DNA from: Flavobacterium sasangense DSM 21067
GTDB taxonomy: Bacteria > Bacteroidota > Bacteroidia > Flavobacteriales > Flavobacteriaceae
Length of the DNA stretch: 64,000 nucleotides
Assembly: GCF_000686885.1 (NCBI RefSeq)
Contig: NZ_JMLU01000007.1
Location: 62,001-126,000, forward strand
Direction: 5' to 3'
Shown here: in pieces, positions 16,995 through 24,758 of the stretch
Layout of the letters: every line of letters starts with the position of its first letter
Numbering within the stretch: the first letter of the stretch is position 1
Translations under genes and position numbers: made by a program
Notes under the pieces: model-generated
Told to the model about the DNA's origin: nothing
Seen by the model: the letters and a program-made list of their open reading frames with translations, nothing else
Databases searched by the model: none

Positions 16995-17828
16995 ATGGAA
17001 GTTATTAAAATATATTTGAATTGCATTAAAAACACTTATAAAAAAAGACCATGTGATTCTCACAAAGGAACACATGGTCATGCTTTGTTAATTGCTGGAA
17101 GCACTGATAAAATGGGTGCTGCGATTATTGCTTCAAAAGCTTGTTTACGTTCAGGTGTAGGGTTGTTAACCGTTGCTTTTTCTCCTGAAAACAAAAGCGT
17201 TCTTTTCAATTCAATTCCCGAAGCGATGTATGCTAATACTTGTGTGATGAACGATTTATCACCTTACAATGCTATCGGAATTGGTCCTGGAATTGGCTTA
17301 GATGAAATCAGCCTGCAATACATTTACGAATTATATGAAAACAAACTTCCCGTTGTTTTTGATGCCGATGCTTTGAATTTAATTGCGAAATACAAAATCG
17401 ATTGGAAGCATTTTAATTTTTCATTTGTGCTAACACCACATCCAAAAGAGTTTGACCGTTTATTTGGCGAACACGATTCAGAATCAGAAAGAAGAAATAC
17501 AGCCATCCAAAAATCTAAAGAATTAAATTGTGTTATTGTTTTAAAAGGTCATAAAACTTTTATCACGGATGGAATTAAGAATTTTGAAAACACTACTGGA
17601 AATTCTGGTCTCGCAAAAGGTGGTTCTGGTGATGCGTTAACCGGAATGATTACTTCGTTTTTAGCCCAAGGTTATACAATTTTAGAAGCTGCTAAATTAG
17701 GCGTTTATCTTCACGGATTGGCTGCAGATATTACACTTCAAACACAAAGTGAGGAAAGTATGTTAATAACGGATGTTATTGAAAATATAGGTTTAGCTTT
17801 TAAACATTTGAATTCCGAAATACAATAA
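16995..17828 (+). CDS. nnrD: ADP/ATP-dependent NAD(P)H-hydrate dehydratase
   Basis: A 277-residue ribokinase-fold enzyme that repairs hydrated NAD(P)H. The nucleotide site motif GNSGLAKGGSGDALTGM (about residues 205-221) with its catalytic Asp is intact. HGHALLIAGS near the N-terminus and VLTPHPKEFDRLF in the middle are also typical. This is the stand-alone dehydratase half; the epimerase domain (NnrE) fused in many bacteria is absent and must be encoded elsewhere if present. The 3' end overlaps the convergent DUF1294 gene by 36 bases. Confidence 0.92.
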   Translation: MEVIKIYLNCIKNTYKKRPCDSHKGTHGHALLIAGSTDKMGAAIIASKACLRSGVGLLTVAFSPENKSVLFNSIPEAMYANTCVMNDLSPYNAIGIGPGIGLDEISLQYIYELYENKLPVVFDADALNLIAKYKIDWKHFNFSFVLTPHPKEFDRLFGEHDSESERRNTAIQKSKELNCVIVLKGHKTFITDGIKNFENTTGNSGLAKGGSGDALTGMITSFLAQGYTILEAAKLGVYLHGLAADITLQTQSEESMLITDVIENIGLAFKHLNSEIQ

Positions 17829-18065
17829 AACAATCTGAAGTATTGCAATAGCATAAAAGGCTAATATAAAAGAAAACTTATTGGTTTTGTGTTTGAAAAG
17901 ATACATGCTTACAATTCCTCCAATAGTTCCACCAACGCTAGTCAAAAAAAGTAATTTGAATTCTGAAATTCGTCTTTTATTGTTTTTAGCTCGCCATTTA
18001 TCGTAACCAAATGTTAAAAAACAAAGGCTGTTAATCACAATTAAATAAATAAATAGTACTTCCAA
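17793..18065 (-). CDS. DUF1294 small membrane protein
   Basis: A 90-residue protein with an N-terminal helix (3-20), the family signature YDKWRAKNNKRRISE, then two further helices (about 38-60 and 66-86). DUF1294 proteins are small inner-membrane proteins of unknown function, often fused to cold-shock domains elsewhere. Here it is the bare membrane module. It is convergent and overlapping with nnrD, and divergent from tex through back-to-back promoters. Confidence 0.8.
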   Translation of the reverse strand: MEVLFIYLIVINSLCFLTFGYDKWRAKNNKRRISEFKLLFLTSVGGTIGGIVSMYLFKHKTNKFSFILAFYAIAILQIVLLYFGIQMFKS

Positions 18066-18072
18066 AAGCTAA

Positions 18073-18090
18073 TAATTTTGTCCAAAGATA
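18073..18090. promoter_or_regulatory. Back-to-back -7 boxes for tex and DUF1294
   Basis: TAATTTTG on the plus strand (18073-18080) and TATCTTTG on the minus strand (18083-18090) are only two bases apart and face opposite ways, so their polymerase footprints overlap. Confidence 0.5.
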
Positions 18091-18118
18091 GTATTTTAGC
18101 AATTCAATTTTATTTACG

Positions 18119-20245
18119 ATGACCCACATACAATTCATTCAAAATCAAACCAACATTGCTCCAAAAAGCATTGAAGCTACTATAAAATTACTTTCTGAAG
18201 ATTGTACCATTCCGTTTATTTCGCGTTACCGAAAAGATCAAACTGGAAATTTAGATGAGGTACAAATCGAGGCGATTTCGAAATTAAACAAGCAATTTGA
18301 TGAAATCATCAAACGAAAAGAAAGTATTTTAAAATCGATTGAAGAGCAAAATGCACTTTCACCCGAATTGAAATCCAAAATTGAAAACAGTTTCGATTTA
18401 CAAGAATTGGAAGATTTCTATTTACCTTATAAAAAGAAGAAAAAAACCAAAGCCGATGTTGCTCGTGAAAGCGGATTAGAACCGTTGGCCAAAATCATTA
18501 TGAGTCAAAAAAATGAGGATATTGAGTTTTTAGCTTCCAAATATTTGAATGAGAATGTAAAAAATGAAGACGAAGCTTTACAAGGTGCTCGCGATATTAT
18601 TGCCGAATGGATTAACGAAAATATCTTTATTCGTAAAAATTTACGTCGTATGTTCCAAAGAAAAGCTGAAATTTCAACAAAGGTTGTTAAAACAAAAAAA
18701 GACGACGAAGCTGCTCAAAAATTTTCTCAATATTTCGATTGGTCAGAACCGATTTCCAAAGCACCATCGCATCGTTTATTAGCTATGTTACGAGCTGAAG
18801 CCGAAGGTTTTGTAAAATTAAATGTCGCAATTGAAAAGGAAGAAGCATTAGATTTTATCGAAGAAAACATTATCAAAAATAAAAATTCGGATGCAACCGA
18901 ACATTTGGAATTGGCGATAAAAGACAGTTACAAACGTTTGTTAGAACCTGCTATTTCTAATGAAACTTTACAAGAAGCAAAAGCAAAAGCTGATATCAAA
19001 GCGATTGACGTATTTTCAGAAAATCTACGTCAGTTGTTGTTAGCGCCACCATTAGGTGAAAAACGAATTTTAGCCATCGACCCGGGTTATAGAACTGGTT
19101 GTAAAGTCGTGTGTTTGGATGAAAAAGGAGATTTGTTAAACAACGAAACCATTTATCCACACGCACCACAAAACGACACCGCTATGGCGATGAAAAAAAT
19201 CCGTTCGATGGTGAATGCGTACAATATTGAAGCTATTTCTATTGGAAACGGAACAGCATCTCGTGAAACCGAATTTTTTATTAAAAAAATCGCTTTTGAC
19301 AAACCCGTTCAGGTTTTTGTAGTTTCAGAAGCTGGAGCATCGGTTTATTCTGCGAGTAAAATTGCGAGAGAAGAATTTCCAAATTATGATGTAACCGTTC
19401 GTGGTTCGGTTTCGATTGGAAGAAGACTTTCTGACCCGTTAGCAGAATTGGTAAAAATCGATCCGAAATCCATTGGTGTGGGACAATATCAGCACGATGT
19501 GGATCAAACCAAATTACAATCTGCTTTAGATAGCACAGTAATGAGTTGTGTGAATTCTGTTGGGATTAATATTAACACTGCAAGTAAATCGTTGTTGAGT
19601 TATGTTTCTGGAATTGGTGAAAAAATGGCGGAAAATATTGTAACGTATCGTTCAGAAAACGGACCTTTTGAAGATAGAAAGCAGCTGAAAAAAGTACCAC
19701 GATTAGGCGAAAAAGCTTATCAACAAGCAGCAGCTTTCATTAGAATTCGCGATGGAAAAAATCCGTTGGATAATTCAGCGGTTCACCCAGAAGCGTATCC
19801 TATTGTAGAAAAAATGGCAAAAGATTTAGGTATCAAAACAACGGATTTAATCGCTAATAAAGAAAAAATCGCTCAAATAAAACCTGAAAATTACACCACA
19901 GCCGAAATCGGAATTTTAACTTTAAAAGATATTCTAAAAGAGCTAGAAAAACCAGGTTTAGATCCAAGAAAAGCCGCAAAAATTTTCGAATTCGATCCAA
20001 ATGTGCGTTCCATATCAGATTTAAGAACCGGCATGATTTTACCCGGAATTGTGAATAACATTACCGCTTTTGGATGTTTTGTAGATTTAGGAATCAAAGA
20101 AAGTGGTTTGGTTCACATTTCGCAATTGAAAGAAGGCTATGTTTCCGATGTAAATGAAGTTGTAAAAATGCACCAACACGTGCAAGTAAAAGTCGTTGAG
20201 GTTGACGAAGCGAGAAAGAGAATTCAGTTGACGATGATATTGTAA
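18119..20245 (+). CDS. tex: Tex-family transcription accessory RNA-binding protein
   Basis: A 708-residue protein with the full Tex layout. The helical N-terminal Tex region (1-190) includes SRYRKDQTGNLDEVQ and DFYLPYKKKKKTKA. The YqgF/RuvC-like domain (about 320-450) has ILAIDPGYRTGCKVV. Helix-hairpin-helix repeats follow (about 480-560; INTASKSLLSYVSGIGEKMA), then a C-terminal S1 RNA-binding domain (about 635-705; MILPGIVNNITAFGCFVDLGI). Tex binds nucleic acid and affects transcription and ribosome function. It is monocistronic with a terminator. Confidence 0.95.
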   Translation: MTHIQFIQNQTNIAPKSIEATIKLLSEDCTIPFISRYRKDQTGNLDEVQIEAISKLNKQFDEIIKRKESILKSIEEQNALSPELKSKIENSFDLQELEDFYLPYKKKKKTKADVARESGLEPLAKIIMSQKNEDIEFLASKYLNENVKNEDEALQGARDIIAEWINENIFIRKNLRRMFQRKAEISTKVVKTKKDDEAAQKFSQYFDWSEPISKAPSHRLLAMLRAEAEGFVKLNVAIEKEEALDFIEENIIKNKNSDATEHLELAIKDSYKRLLEPAISNETLQEAKAKADIKAIDVFSENLRQLLLAPPLGEKRILAIDPGYRTGCKVVCLDEKGDLLNNETIYPHAPQNDTAMAMKKIRSMVNAYNIEAISIGNGTASRETEFFIKKIAFDKPVQVFVVSEAGASVYSASKIAREEFPNYDVTVRGSVSIGRRLSDPLAELVKIDPKSIGVGQYQHDVDQTKLQSALDSTVMSCVNSVGININTASKSLLSYVSGIGEKMAENIVTYRSENGPFEDRKQLKKVPRLGEKAYQQAAAFIRIRDGKNPLDNSAVHPEAYPIVEKMAKDLGIKTTDLIANKEKIAQIKPENYTTAEIGILTLKDILKELEKPGLDPRKAAKIFEFDPNVRSISDLRTGMILPGIVNNITAFGCFVDLGIKESGLVHISQLKEGYVSDVNEVVKMHQHVQVKVVEVDEARKRIQLTMIL

Positions 20246-20259
20246 TCGAGTAAAAAGAT

Positions 20260-20303
20260 AAAATCCCAAACTCTAACTAATAAAAGTTGGAATTTGGGAT
20301 TTT
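20260..20303. terminator. Terminator between tex and tatA
   Basis: Stem aaaatcccaaa / tttgggatttt with a 22-base loop that itself has a small aact/agtt pairing. It is flanked by A on the left and T on the right, so it can serve both convergent genes. The T tract is short. Confidence 0.6.
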
Positions 20304-20321
20304 AAATATTTAAAAGAAAAA

Positions 20322-20528
20322 CTATTCTTTTTCTTTCGTTTCTTCTTCTTTTTTAGAATTAGCAGGTTGGTCATCTTTTGCTGCGTTTTTGAACTCTTTG
20401 ATACCAGTTCCAATTCCTTTCATTAATTCAGGAATTTTCTTACCACCAAAAAGTAAAACAATAATAGCGATTATAAGAATAACTTGTGTTGGACCAACAA
20501 CTCCTAAAAATATAGCTAGTGCATTCAT
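20322..20528 (-). CDS. tatA: Twin-arginine translocase subunit TatA/E
   Basis: A 68-residue protein: one N-terminal membrane helix (about 8-27), the LFGGKKIPELMKGIGTGIKEFK hinge and amphipathic helix, and a charged Lys/Glu tail. This is the standard TatA pore-forming subunit for export of folded proteins. The usual FGxxKLPEL motif reads FGGKKIPEL. tatC is not in the window. It has its own -7 box and is divergent from the LytM-fold gene. Confidence 0.93.
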   Translation of the reverse strand: MNALAIFLGVVGPTQVILIIAIIVLLFGGKKIPELMKGIGTGIKEFKNAAKDDQPANSKKEEETKEKE

Positions 20529-20548
20529 TTTTTCTAAATTTTAAAGTA

Positions 20549-20556
20549 CAAAGATA
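20549..20556 (-). promoter_or_regulatory. -7 box of tatA
   Basis: TATCTTTG on the minus strand, about 20 bases before the tatA ATG. Confidence 0.55.
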
Positions 20557-20629
20557 TAAAGAAATTAACAAATGATTATTTTTTAACGATTAATTATACA
20601 ATTCGAAATTAGAAACCCGTTGTATTTAG

Positions 20630-20637
20630 TATATTTG
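20630..20637 (+). promoter_or_regulatory. -7 box of the LytM-fold gene
   Basis: TATATTTG, about 21 bases before the ATG at 20659. Confidence 0.55.
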
Positions 20638-20658
20638 TGTAATTAATATGTTTTAAAA

Positions 20659-21531
20659 ATGGCTAATAAAAGGCTAAAAAGACAACTTTTATTAAGAAAA
20701 TTATTCAATAAGAGAAGGTTAGTTATTCTTAACGAGGATACTTTTGAAGAAACTTTTTCATTAAAATTAAATTTAATGAACGTCTTTGTGGTGGCAACGG
20801 TTGGCGCTATTTTAATCATTTTTGTTACTACTTATATCATTGCTTTTACACCACTTCGCGAGTATATTCCAGGCTATGCTTCTACTAAATTGAAACAAGA
20901 AGCCTTGGAAATGGCAATAAAATCAGATTCTCTTGAAAAATCGGTAAAAATCAATAACGCTTATATCGCATCTATAAAAAAAGTGCTTACAGGCGATTTA
21001 GAATATGCGAAGTTAAATAAAGATTCTATTAAAGCTTTAGATGCTGCAGAATTGGATTTATCAGAACTTGCTCCAACCGATAAAGAAACAGAACTAAGGG
21101 AACAAGTTATTAAAGAAGATAAATACAACGTTTTTGAATCTTCAAAACCTAAAGTAAGTTTTGTATTGTTTCCGCCGGCTCAAGGAAGTATTTTACAAAA
21201 GTATAATGTTGGAAATAAACATTTGGCCGTTACGATTGCACTTACCGATAATACACCAATCAAAGCTGTTGCAGCTGGAACCATCATTTTTTCGGATTGG
21301 ACACCAAGTTCGGGTTATGTGGTGATTGTGCGTCATAAAGATGATATTTTATCGGTGTATAAAAATGCAGCTTCGGTAACTAAAAAACAAGGAAATACAG
21401 TGAAATCAGGAGAAGTTATCGCTCTTGCTGGAAATGCAAATACGGTTCAAAATTCAGGTGCTACCTTGCATTTTGAATTATGGAAAGACGGTTTCCCAAT
21501 TGATCCAACTCAATTTATCAATTTCAATTAA
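20659..21531 (+). CDS. Degenerate M23 (LytM-fold) peptidase-like envelope protein
   Basis: A 290-residue protein with a basic N-terminus, one membrane helix (about 38-60), a linker, and a C-terminal LytM domain (about 170-285). Against the M23 pattern, the first zinc ligand His is kept (NKHLAVTI) but the paired Asp is Thr. The HLHFE motif reads TLHFE, so the first His of HxH is lost. The YxHL position reads YKNA. The domain is therefore predicted to be inactive as a peptidase, like EnvC/NlpD-type activators of amidases. GH3-family gene follows after one base, so they are co-transcribed. Confidence 0.85.
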   Translation: MANKRLKRQLLLRKLFNKRRLVILNEDTFEETFSLKLNLMNVFVVATVGAILIIFVTTYIIAFTPLREYIPGYASTKLKQEALEMAIKSDSLEKSVKINNAYIASIKKVLTGDLEYAKLNKDSIKALDAAELDLSELAPTDKETELREQVIKEDKYNVFESSKPKVSFVLFPPAQGSILQKYNVGNKHLAVTIALTDNTPIKAVAAGTIIFSDWTPSSGYVVIVRHKDDILSVYKNAASVTKKQGNTVKSGEVIALAGNANTVQNSGATLHFELWKDGFPIDPTQFINFN

Positions 21532-21532
21532 C

Positions 21533-23023
21533 ATGTCAGTAAAAGCTTTTGCGGCTAAGTTATTTGCCAAAAGAATTCACGCCAAAACTCAAAAATGGGC
21601 TAATAATCCTATTGAAACCCAACAAAAAGTTTTTGAAGAATTAATCAGAGAAGCAACTCAAACGCAATTTGGAAAAGACCACGATTTTAGTTCGATAAAA
21701 TCTCATTCTGATTTTGTTCAAAAAGTTCCCGTTCGCGATTACGAAGGTTTGAAACATTATGTAGATAAAGTGGTAAAAGGTGAAGAAAATGTACTTTGGA
21801 AAGGAAAACCGCTTTATTTTGCTAAAACTTCTGGAACTACTTCGGGTGCCAAATATATTCCGTTGACAAAAGAATCAATGCCGTTTCATATTCAAGCCGC
21901 TCGAAATGCAATTTTGAGTTACATACACGAAACTGGAAAAGCAGATTTTGTATCAGGAAAAATGATTTTCTTGCAAGGAAGTCCTATTTTAGAAGAAAAA
22001 AACGGTATCAAACTCGGAAGGTTATCCGGAATTGTAGCGCATTTTGTTCCGAAATATTTACAAAAAAACCGCATGCCGAGTTGGGAAACCAATTGCATCG
22101 AAGATTGGGAAACCAAAGTCAATGCCATTGTAGACGAAACTATTAACGAAGACATGTCCGTGATTTCAGGAATTCCGTCTTGGGTACAAATGTATTTTGA
22201 GAAATTAAAGGAAAAAGCAAACAAACCCGTTGGCGAAATCTTCAAAAACTTCAATTTGTTTATTTACGGCGGTGTCAATTACGAACCTTATCGAGCGAAA
22301 TTCGAAAATTTAATTGGAAGAAAAGTCGATTCGATTGAATTGTTTCCGGCTTCCGAAGGCTTTTTTGCCTACCAAGATTCTCAGAAAGACAACGGAATGT
22401 TGTTACTTTTGAATTCAGGAATTTTCTATGAATTCATTAAAGTTGACGAATTTTTCACCGAAAATCCAAAACGCTATACGATTGGCGAAGTAGAATTAGG
22501 AGTCAATTACGTTTTAATAATTTCAACAAATGCTGGACTTTGGTCATATAATATTGGTGATACGATTCAGTTTACGAGTTTAAAACCATATCGAGTAATC
22601 GTTTCAGGAAGAATCAAACATTATATTTCTGCTTTTGGTGAACACGTTATCGGAAAAGAAGTAGAATCCGCGTTAAAAGAAGCGATGGAAGGAACTGATA
22701 TTCGAGTAAATGAATTTACAGTGGCGCCACAAATAACTCCAACCGAGGGCTTACCGTATCATGAATGGTTTATTGAATTCGAAAACGAACCAATCAATTT
22801 AGAAGATTTTGCACTAAAAATAGATGCTGCCATGCGCAAACAAAACGTGTATTATGACGATTTGATTGTTGGGAATGTTTTGCGAACGCTAGTTATTACA
22901 AAAGTTCCAAAAAACGGTTTTCAAGAGTATATGAAATCCATTGGAAAACTTGGCGGACAAAATAAATTACCAAGGTTAAGTAACGATAGAAAGATTGCTC
23001 AGTTTTTTGAGATAAAAGAATAA
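21533..23023 (+). CDS. GH3-family acyl-adenylating enzyme
   Basis: A 496-residue member of the GH3 family, known in plants for conjugating amino acids to jasmonate or auxin through an acyl-adenylate. Visible: the phosphate-binding loop FAKTSGTTSGAKYIPLT near residue 100, LFIYGGVNYEPY and the acceptor-domain stretch VSGRIKHYISAFGEHVIGKEVE. The bacterial substrate is unknown. The Met at 21533 was chosen because the longer frame runs back inside the upstream gene and adds 36 non-conserved residues. It is one base after the LytM-fold gene and two before the next gene, so it sits in the middle of an operon. Confidence 0.88.
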   Translation: MSVKAFAAKLFAKRIHAKTQKWANNPIETQQKVFEELIREATQTQFGKDHDFSSIKSHSDFVQKVPVRDYEGLKHYVDKVVKGEENVLWKGKPLYFAKTSGTTSGAKYIPLTKESMPFHIQAARNAILSYIHETGKADFVSGKMIFLQGSPILEEKNGIKLGRLSGIVAHFVPKYLQKNRMPSWETNCIEDWETKVNAIVDETINEDMSVISGIPSWVQMYFEKLKEKANKPVGEIFKNFNLFIYGGVNYEPYRAKFENLIGRKVDSIELFPASEGFFAYQDSQKDNGMLLLLNSGIFYEFIKVDEFFTENPKRYTIGEVELGVNYVLIISTNAGLWSYNIGDTIQFTSLKPYRVIVSGRIKHYISAFGEHVIGKEVESALKEAMEGTDIRVNEFTVAPQITPTEGLPYHEWFIEFENEPINLEDFALKIDAAMRKQNVYYDDLIVGNVLRTLVITKVPKNGFQEYMKSIGKLGGQNKLPRLSNDRKIAQFFEIKE

Positions 23024-23025
23024 AG

Positions 23026-23904
23026 ATGAGAGATAAAAGACTGATTTGGATTTTTTTGATTGTTTCACAATTTACTTTTTCACAAATCCGCGGCGTGGTC
23101 AAAGACAGTATTTCTGGTGAACCGATTCCTTTTGTGAATATTTGGGTGGAGAATGAAACTGTTGGAACTACTTCGGAAACAAACGGCAGTTTTTCATTGG
23201 ATATAAAAGACGAAAAGTTGTTAGTTTTTTCGGCATTGGGTTATGAAACAAAAAAAATATCATCAAAAAGCGAGATCATTTTATTAAAACCAAAAGTTTT
23301 TGAGTTGAAAGAAGTGATGGTTTTAAATCAAAAAAAAACTAAAGAATTAGAAATTGGTGATGCTCATAAAGTTCATATAAGTCAATTATCGGGAAATAAA
23401 CCATGGATTTATGCTAAGTTATTCAATTATGACGATAAGTATAAGGAAACTCCATTTGTTAAGAAAATTGTTTTTTACTCAAATAGCGATATTAAAGGCG
23501 CAAAGATTAAAATAAGAATTTTTGGTTTTAATGATTCAATTCCATCCGAAGATTTAATAAATGAAGACATAATTGTTACGGTAAAAGGAGGAATGAAAAA
23601 AAACACCATAGATGTTTCTCACTATAACATTGAATTTCCAAAAAGTGGCTTGGTAATTGGCTTGGAATGGTTAATTATTGAAGAGAATAAATATTTCTTT
23701 ACTTATAAAGACACAAAAACAAAACAAAAAGTAAGTTTAGAAAACTACGCACCATCATTAGTAATCAATCATTCACCTGATGAAATTTCATTTACTTATT
23801 CAAAAGGGAAATGGTATAAGCATAAAAGACATTCTTCTAATTTCAAAAAAGAATGGAATAATAAAGTTAACACACCTGCAATAAACCTTATACTAACAAA
23901 TTAA
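23026..23904 (+). CDS. Secreted CarboxypepD_reg-like domain protein, copy 1
   Basis: A 292-residue protein with signal peptide (residues 1-20). A CarboxypepD_reg-like beta-sandwich (about 21-95: IRGVVKDSISGEPIPFVNIW and GYETKKI) follows, and then a C-terminal region of unknown fold with repeated Lys-rich strands. The N-terminal domain is the one found at the start of TonB-dependent receptors, but no plug or barrel follows here. It is co-directional with GH3 (two bases) and overlaps the next gene by one base (TAATG). The next gene is a paralogue. Confidence 0.78.
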   Translation: MRDKRLIWIFLIVSQFTFSQIRGVVKDSISGEPIPFVNIWVENETVGTTSETNGSFSLDIKDEKLLVFSALGYETKKISSKSEIILLKPKVFELKEVMVLNQKKTKELEIGDAHKVHISQLSGNKPWIYAKLFNYDDKYKETPFVKKIVFYSNSDIKGAKIKIRIFGFNDSIPSEDLINEDIIVTVKGGMKKNTIDVSHYNIEFPKSGLVIGLEWLIIEENKYFFTYKDTKTKQKVSLENYAPSLVINHSPDEISFTYSKGKWYKHKRHSSNFKKEWNNKVNTPAINLILTN

Positions 23905-24716
23905 TGAAAACCTTATTTTTCTTTTTTATCTCATTTTCCCTTTCCGCACAAATCCGTGGCGTCGTCAAAGACAGTATTTCAGGCGAACCGATTCCTTTTG
24001 TGAACATTTGGGTGGAGAATGAAACTGTTGGAACTACTTCGGAAGCGGATGGCACGTTTTTTTTAGAAGCTTCAAAACAAAAAAGCATTGTGATTTCGGT
24101 TTTAGGGTACGAAAGAAAAACCTTGAAAGGAAGTGAAATTTCGGAAGTGTTTTTAAAACCTACCACTTACAATTTAAGAGAAGTGGTGATTTTAAATAAA
24201 AAGCAATCCAAGCAAATTGAAATTGGCGATATCAAGAACGCTATTTTTCAATCGTTTGATAACGGACCAAAAATCGAAGCGAAGTTTTTTCCTTATCAAG
24301 CTTCGTACAGTAAAACAAAGTTTATAAAAGAAGTAACTATTTTTACTGATAGTCGAATAGATGATGCGACAATAAAACTTCACTTTTATAGTGTAGATGA
24401 AAACGGATTTCCGGGCGAAGAATTGTTAACTAAAGATTACATTGTTACCTTGAAAAAAGGGGTTATCAAACATCGTTTTAATATTTCGCAATTTGATTTG
24501 GTTTTTCCTGAAAAAGGAATGTTTGTGGCCTATGAAAAATTGTTAATTGAAAGTAATAAAACAGGTACAAAATACCAACCATATGTATTATATAATTATG
24601 TTGAAAGAGACTTTTTTTACACCTATGCTTACGGAAAATGGAGTAAACAAGCGGGAAATAATTCAGAGAAAATCAGTGTTAATGAGCCGTCAATAAATCT
24701 GATATTATCTAACTAA
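23904..24716 (+). CDS. Secreted CarboxypepD_reg-like domain protein, copy 2
   Basis: A 270-residue paralogue of the preceding gene with the same layout: signal peptide (1-16), beta-sandwich domain (about 17-90), then a divergent C-terminal region ending SINLILSN (copy 1 ends AINLILTN). DNA 23947-24044 is 93/98 identical to 23081-23178 while the rest of the two genes has diverged strongly. Function is unknown; both are probably cell-surface or periplasmic. It ends the operon that began with the LytM-fold gene, though no terminator is visible. Confidence 0.78.
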   Translation: MKTLFFFFISFSLSAQIRGVVKDSISGEPIPFVNIWVENETVGTTSEADGTFFLEASKQKSIVISVLGYERKTLKGSEISEVFLKPTTYNLREVVILNKKQSKQIEIGDIKNAIFQSFDNGPKIEAKFFPYQASYSKTKFIKEVTIFTDSRIDDATIKLHFYSVDENGFPGEELLTKDYIVTLKKGVIKHRFNISQFDLVFPEKGMFVAYEKLLIESNKTGTKYQPYVLYNYVERDFFYTYAYGKWSKQAGNNSEKISVNEPSINLILSN

Positions 24717-24727
24717 AATAAAAATCG

Positions 24728-24735
24728 TAACTTTG
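24728..24735 (+). promoter_or_regulatory. -7 box upstream of the DUF6909-like gene
   Basis: TAACTTTG, 23 bases before the ATG at 24759. Confidence 0.55.
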
Positions 24736-24758
24736 CAGGTTAGAAAAACAAAATATTA

